From: Roseivivax sp. GX 12232 | GTDB taxonomy: Bacteria; Pseudomonadota; Alphaproteobacteria; Rhodobacterales; Rhodobacteraceae | Direction: 5' to 3' | NCBI RefSeq assembly: GCF_021272185.1 | Contig: NZ_JAJSEC010000008.1 | Location: 151,727 to 215,726 of the forward strand | DNA length: 64,000 nt | In this document: piece by piece, positions 62,345 through 64,000 of the stretch | How positions within the stretch are numbered: position 1 is the stretch's first letter | Layout: each line of letters begins with the position of its first letter | The notes under the pieces: model-generated | The model's input: the letters and a program-made list of their open reading frames with translations, nothing else | Database searches by the model: none | What the model was told of the DNA's origin: nothing | Position numbers and translations under genes: made by a program

Positions 62345-63230
62345 CTAGTGCATCGCAGGCCGCCGGTCGGCGGCCACGACGCTCTCCGGGACTGGTGGCC
62401 TGTAGCCCAGGGCGCTGTGAGGTCGGGTTGCGTTGTAGTGACGGCGCCATCGCTCGATGAGGATCTGAGCCTCGCGGAACGAGTGGAAGACCTCCCTTTC
62501 AAGCAGCTCGTTGCGGAGCCGGGCGTTGAAACTCTCGCAGTAGCCGTTCTCCCGCGGGAAGCCGGGTTCGATGTAAGCAGTCTTCGCCCCCACTGCCTCG
62601 CTCCACTCCCGTACCTTGAGCGCGACAAACTCGGGGCCATCGTCGGACCGAATGAACTTGGGCGGCCCGCGCAGGATGAACAGGTCAGTCAGGGCATCGA
62701 CCACGTCGGTTGAGTTGAGCTTCCTGTCGATGCGGATCATCAGCGCCTCGTTCGTGAACTCATCGATGATATTTAGGATGCGGTAGGCGCGACCGTCATG
62801 CGTGCGGTTCTGGACGAAGCCGTAGGACCAGACATGGTTGGGACGCTCGGGCCGCAGGCAAACGCAGGACCCGTCGTTGAGCCAGAGACGGCCTCGCTTC
62901 TTCTGTTTCTGCGGGACCTTCAGCCCCCAGTGTCGCCAAATGCGCTCGACCCGCTTGCGTTTCACCTGCCAGCCAGCCTGGTTCAGCAGCGCCGTGATAG
63001 GGCGATATCCGTAGCGGCCATACTGTCGCACCAGCTCGATGATATCCGCCGTCAGCTGCGCTTCGTCCGCCCGCCCCTGCGGCACCTTCCAGCTCGGGTG
63101 GAGCGATGCTGTCCGAGCGTGCGGGCTAAGCGCGGCGCTCGCTCGCCATCGTCCTCGGACCAATGTCGGACAAAGGCTCGCCGCCAAGCGTCTGCCGCAA
63201 GTGGTCGATGCACTTACGTCGGCGCGAGGG
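62345..63230 (-). pseudogene. IS3 transposase orfB, degraded
   Basis: The integrase core is readable from about 63110 to 62345 (QYGRYGYRPITALLNQAGW; IRSDDGPEF; ENGYCESFNARLRNELL). The first catalytic Asp of DDE is lost: the usual SYDFV reads SYGFV. The N-terminal part is out of frame: SRRRKCIDHLRQTLG and RTLGQHRST each lie in other frames between 63230 and 63110, so at least two frameshifts are present. Confidence 0.85.
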
Positions 63231-63232
63231 GC

Positions 63233-63565
63233 CTAGGGGCTCCGCCCGTTCGGACCTGAAACGGTCCCCCGGACCTTTTCCGAGACGGCCCTCACTCCCC
63301 GCACCGCTTCGCTCAGGATCATCTTGTCGAGGGTCAGGTCGGAGACAGCACGCCGGCGCCGCTGGTTCTCCGCCTCAAGCTCCTTGAGCCGCTTCAGCTA
63401 ATCACGGCTCATGCCGCCATACTGCCTGCGCCAACGGTAGTAGCCCTGCTGCTTGATGCCGACCTGGCGCGCCGCATCGCCTACCGACAGACCTTGGCCT
63501 TGCAGCACCTCGACCTGGCGCAGCTTCAAGACGATGTCTTCGGGCTTTTCTCGCTTCCCAGCCAT
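63233..63565 (-). pseudogene. IS3 transposase orfA, interrupted by a stop codon
   Basis: Starts MAGKREKPEDIVLKLRQVEV at 63565 with the HTH that relatives have, but codon 56 is TAG (63398-63400) where CAG is expected. Beyond it the frame continues LKRLKELEAENQRRRRAVSD and LTLDKMILSEA to a stop at 63233. Confidence 0.85.
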
Positions 63566-63642
63566 TCTCTGGTCCTCTCAAAGGTGGGATCTTTCTATCC
63601 CAGTGAGCGGACCACTCCAGTGGGGGCACTCCAAGCCATCGG

Positions 63643-64000
63643 CTAGAATGATAGCGTCGTGTCAAGAAATGTGAGGTGTTCGACGTCGAAGATGCGGTCG
63701 TCTTCGAAGGTTGTGAGGTTTACGATTCGCTTTCCGCCGCCGAAATCCGTCACGGAATAGTCGGACCGCGGTCCGTCTAAGAGCGCGCGGTCGATTCCAG
63801 CTCCGCCATGGATAGTGTCGTCTCCGGCAAGGCCTTGGAGGAAATCATTGCCACTCCCGCCCTCGATCACGTTGTTGCCAGCGTCGCCGAAGAGGAAGTC
63901 GTCGTGGTCCGAGCCGATCAGGTTCTCAAACTCCAGCAGCAGATCGCCTGCCGCGTCCCCACCATGCGCGTAACCCGCGATGTTCAATCGGACGTCGACC
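63643..64000 (-). CDS. RTX (hemolysin-type calcium-binding) protein, C-terminal end (5' end outside window)
   Basis: About 119 residues from the C-terminus of a secreted RTX protein; the frame is open to the window edge (VDVRLNIAGYAHGGDAAGDL), so a TTG at 63987 is not the real start. It has Ca2+-binding nonapeptides of the GGxGxDxLx type: GSDHDDFLFGDAGNNVIEGG, SGNDFLQGLAGDDTIHGG and AGIDRALL. It ends VEHLTFLDTTLSF, as type I secretion substrates do. The upstream enzymatic or adhesive part is not visible. Its stop is ~10 bp from the IS end. Confidence 0.88.
   Translation of the reverse strand, partial: VDVRLNIAGYAHGGDAAGDLLLEFENLIGSDHDDFLFGDAGNNVIEGGSGNDFLQGLAGDDTIHGGAGIDRALLDGPRSDYSVTDFGGGKRIVNLTTFEDDRIFDVEHLTFLDTTLSF

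Larger units (their letters stand above)
62311..63633 (-). mobile_element. Inactive IS3-family insertion sequence (IS407-like)
   Basis: A ~1.3-kb element bounded by imperfect inverted repeats: the right end, read inwards, starts TGGAGTGCCCCCACTGGAG and TGGTC, and the left end reads TGATCTGCCCCAACCG and CGTGGTC, a clear match. It carries orfA and orfB in the usual order. No target-site duplication was found. Stop, frameshift and catalytic mutations show that it is dead. It separates the EPS cluster from the RTX gene. Confidence 0.85.

Noticed and set aside
62299..63640. Target-site duplication of the IS element
   Set aside because: Bases flanking the two ends do not match over 3-5 bp; either it has decayed or the ends are off by a few bases.

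Overview
The window looks like chromosomal DNA from a GC-rich alphaproteobacterium, most likely of the Rhodobacterales (Roseobacter/Rhodobacter-like). Supporting signs are four binding-protein-dependent uptake systems (TRAP, TAXI-TRAP, metal ABC, branched-chain amino-acid-type ABC), a SitABCD/Mur metal pair, a GTTC-N7-GTTC LexA box of the alphaproteobacterial type, a MarR-type EPS regulator and an RTX protein. I saw no rRNA, tRNA, CRISPR array or prophage. No similarity search was run; functions come from motifs and family knowledge.

Layout. 1-5.5 kb: the 3' part of alaS, a small DUF1330 gene, and typA flanked by two inverted copies of a 171-bp structured repeat, with other short repeats beside it. 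5.5-9.4 kb: a DctPQM TRAP operon whose small permease has a TM2 domain and a coiled coil fused in front, and whose first gene has its ribosome binding site inside a hairpin. 9.7-12.5 kb: a two-gene DNA-repair operon (radical SAM protein, then DUF4130-UdgX) with a LexA box at its start. 12.6-17.4 kb: a DUF1045 gene, sitABCD and a divergent mur gene with two palindromic boxes between them. 17.6-24.1 kb: TAXI-TRAP transporter, universal stress protein and class III aminotransferase, with a divergent RpiR regulator. 24.4-28.1 kb: fumarylacetoacetase, a DMT exporter and a PutP symporter. 28.3-38.1 kb: a catabolic/uptake locus (LysR, aldehyde dehydrogenase, SDR, livFGMHK, CaiB-type CoA-transferase) that carries the same LysR-type operator at two promoters. 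38.3-39.8 kb: class I fumarase.

40.7-62.3 kb is an exopolysaccharide/O-antigen locus on the + strand: a MarR_EPS regulator, ahcY and metK, then 18 closely packed genes. These encode a full set for UDP-ManNAc3NAcA (wbpA, wlbA, wbpD, wbpE, wbpI), a full set for UDP-L-FucNAc (capEFG), a less clear sugar-modifying group (GNAT, DegT aminotransferase, TylF-like methyltransferase, split transketolase), the initiating phosphoglycosyl transferase, a Wzx flippase, a Wzy-like polymerase and two GT4 glycosyltransferases. The first gene, wbpA, is clearly more AT-rich than the rest. A dead IS3-family element and the C-terminal end of an RTX protein close the window.

Four signals stand out: the covarying 171-bp repeats around typA; the SOS-type box on the radical SAM/UdgX operon; the sequestered ribosome binding site of dctP together with a hairpin behind every binding-protein gene; and the shared T-N11-A operator that ties the aldehyde dehydrogenase to the liv/CaiB genes 7.5 kb away.
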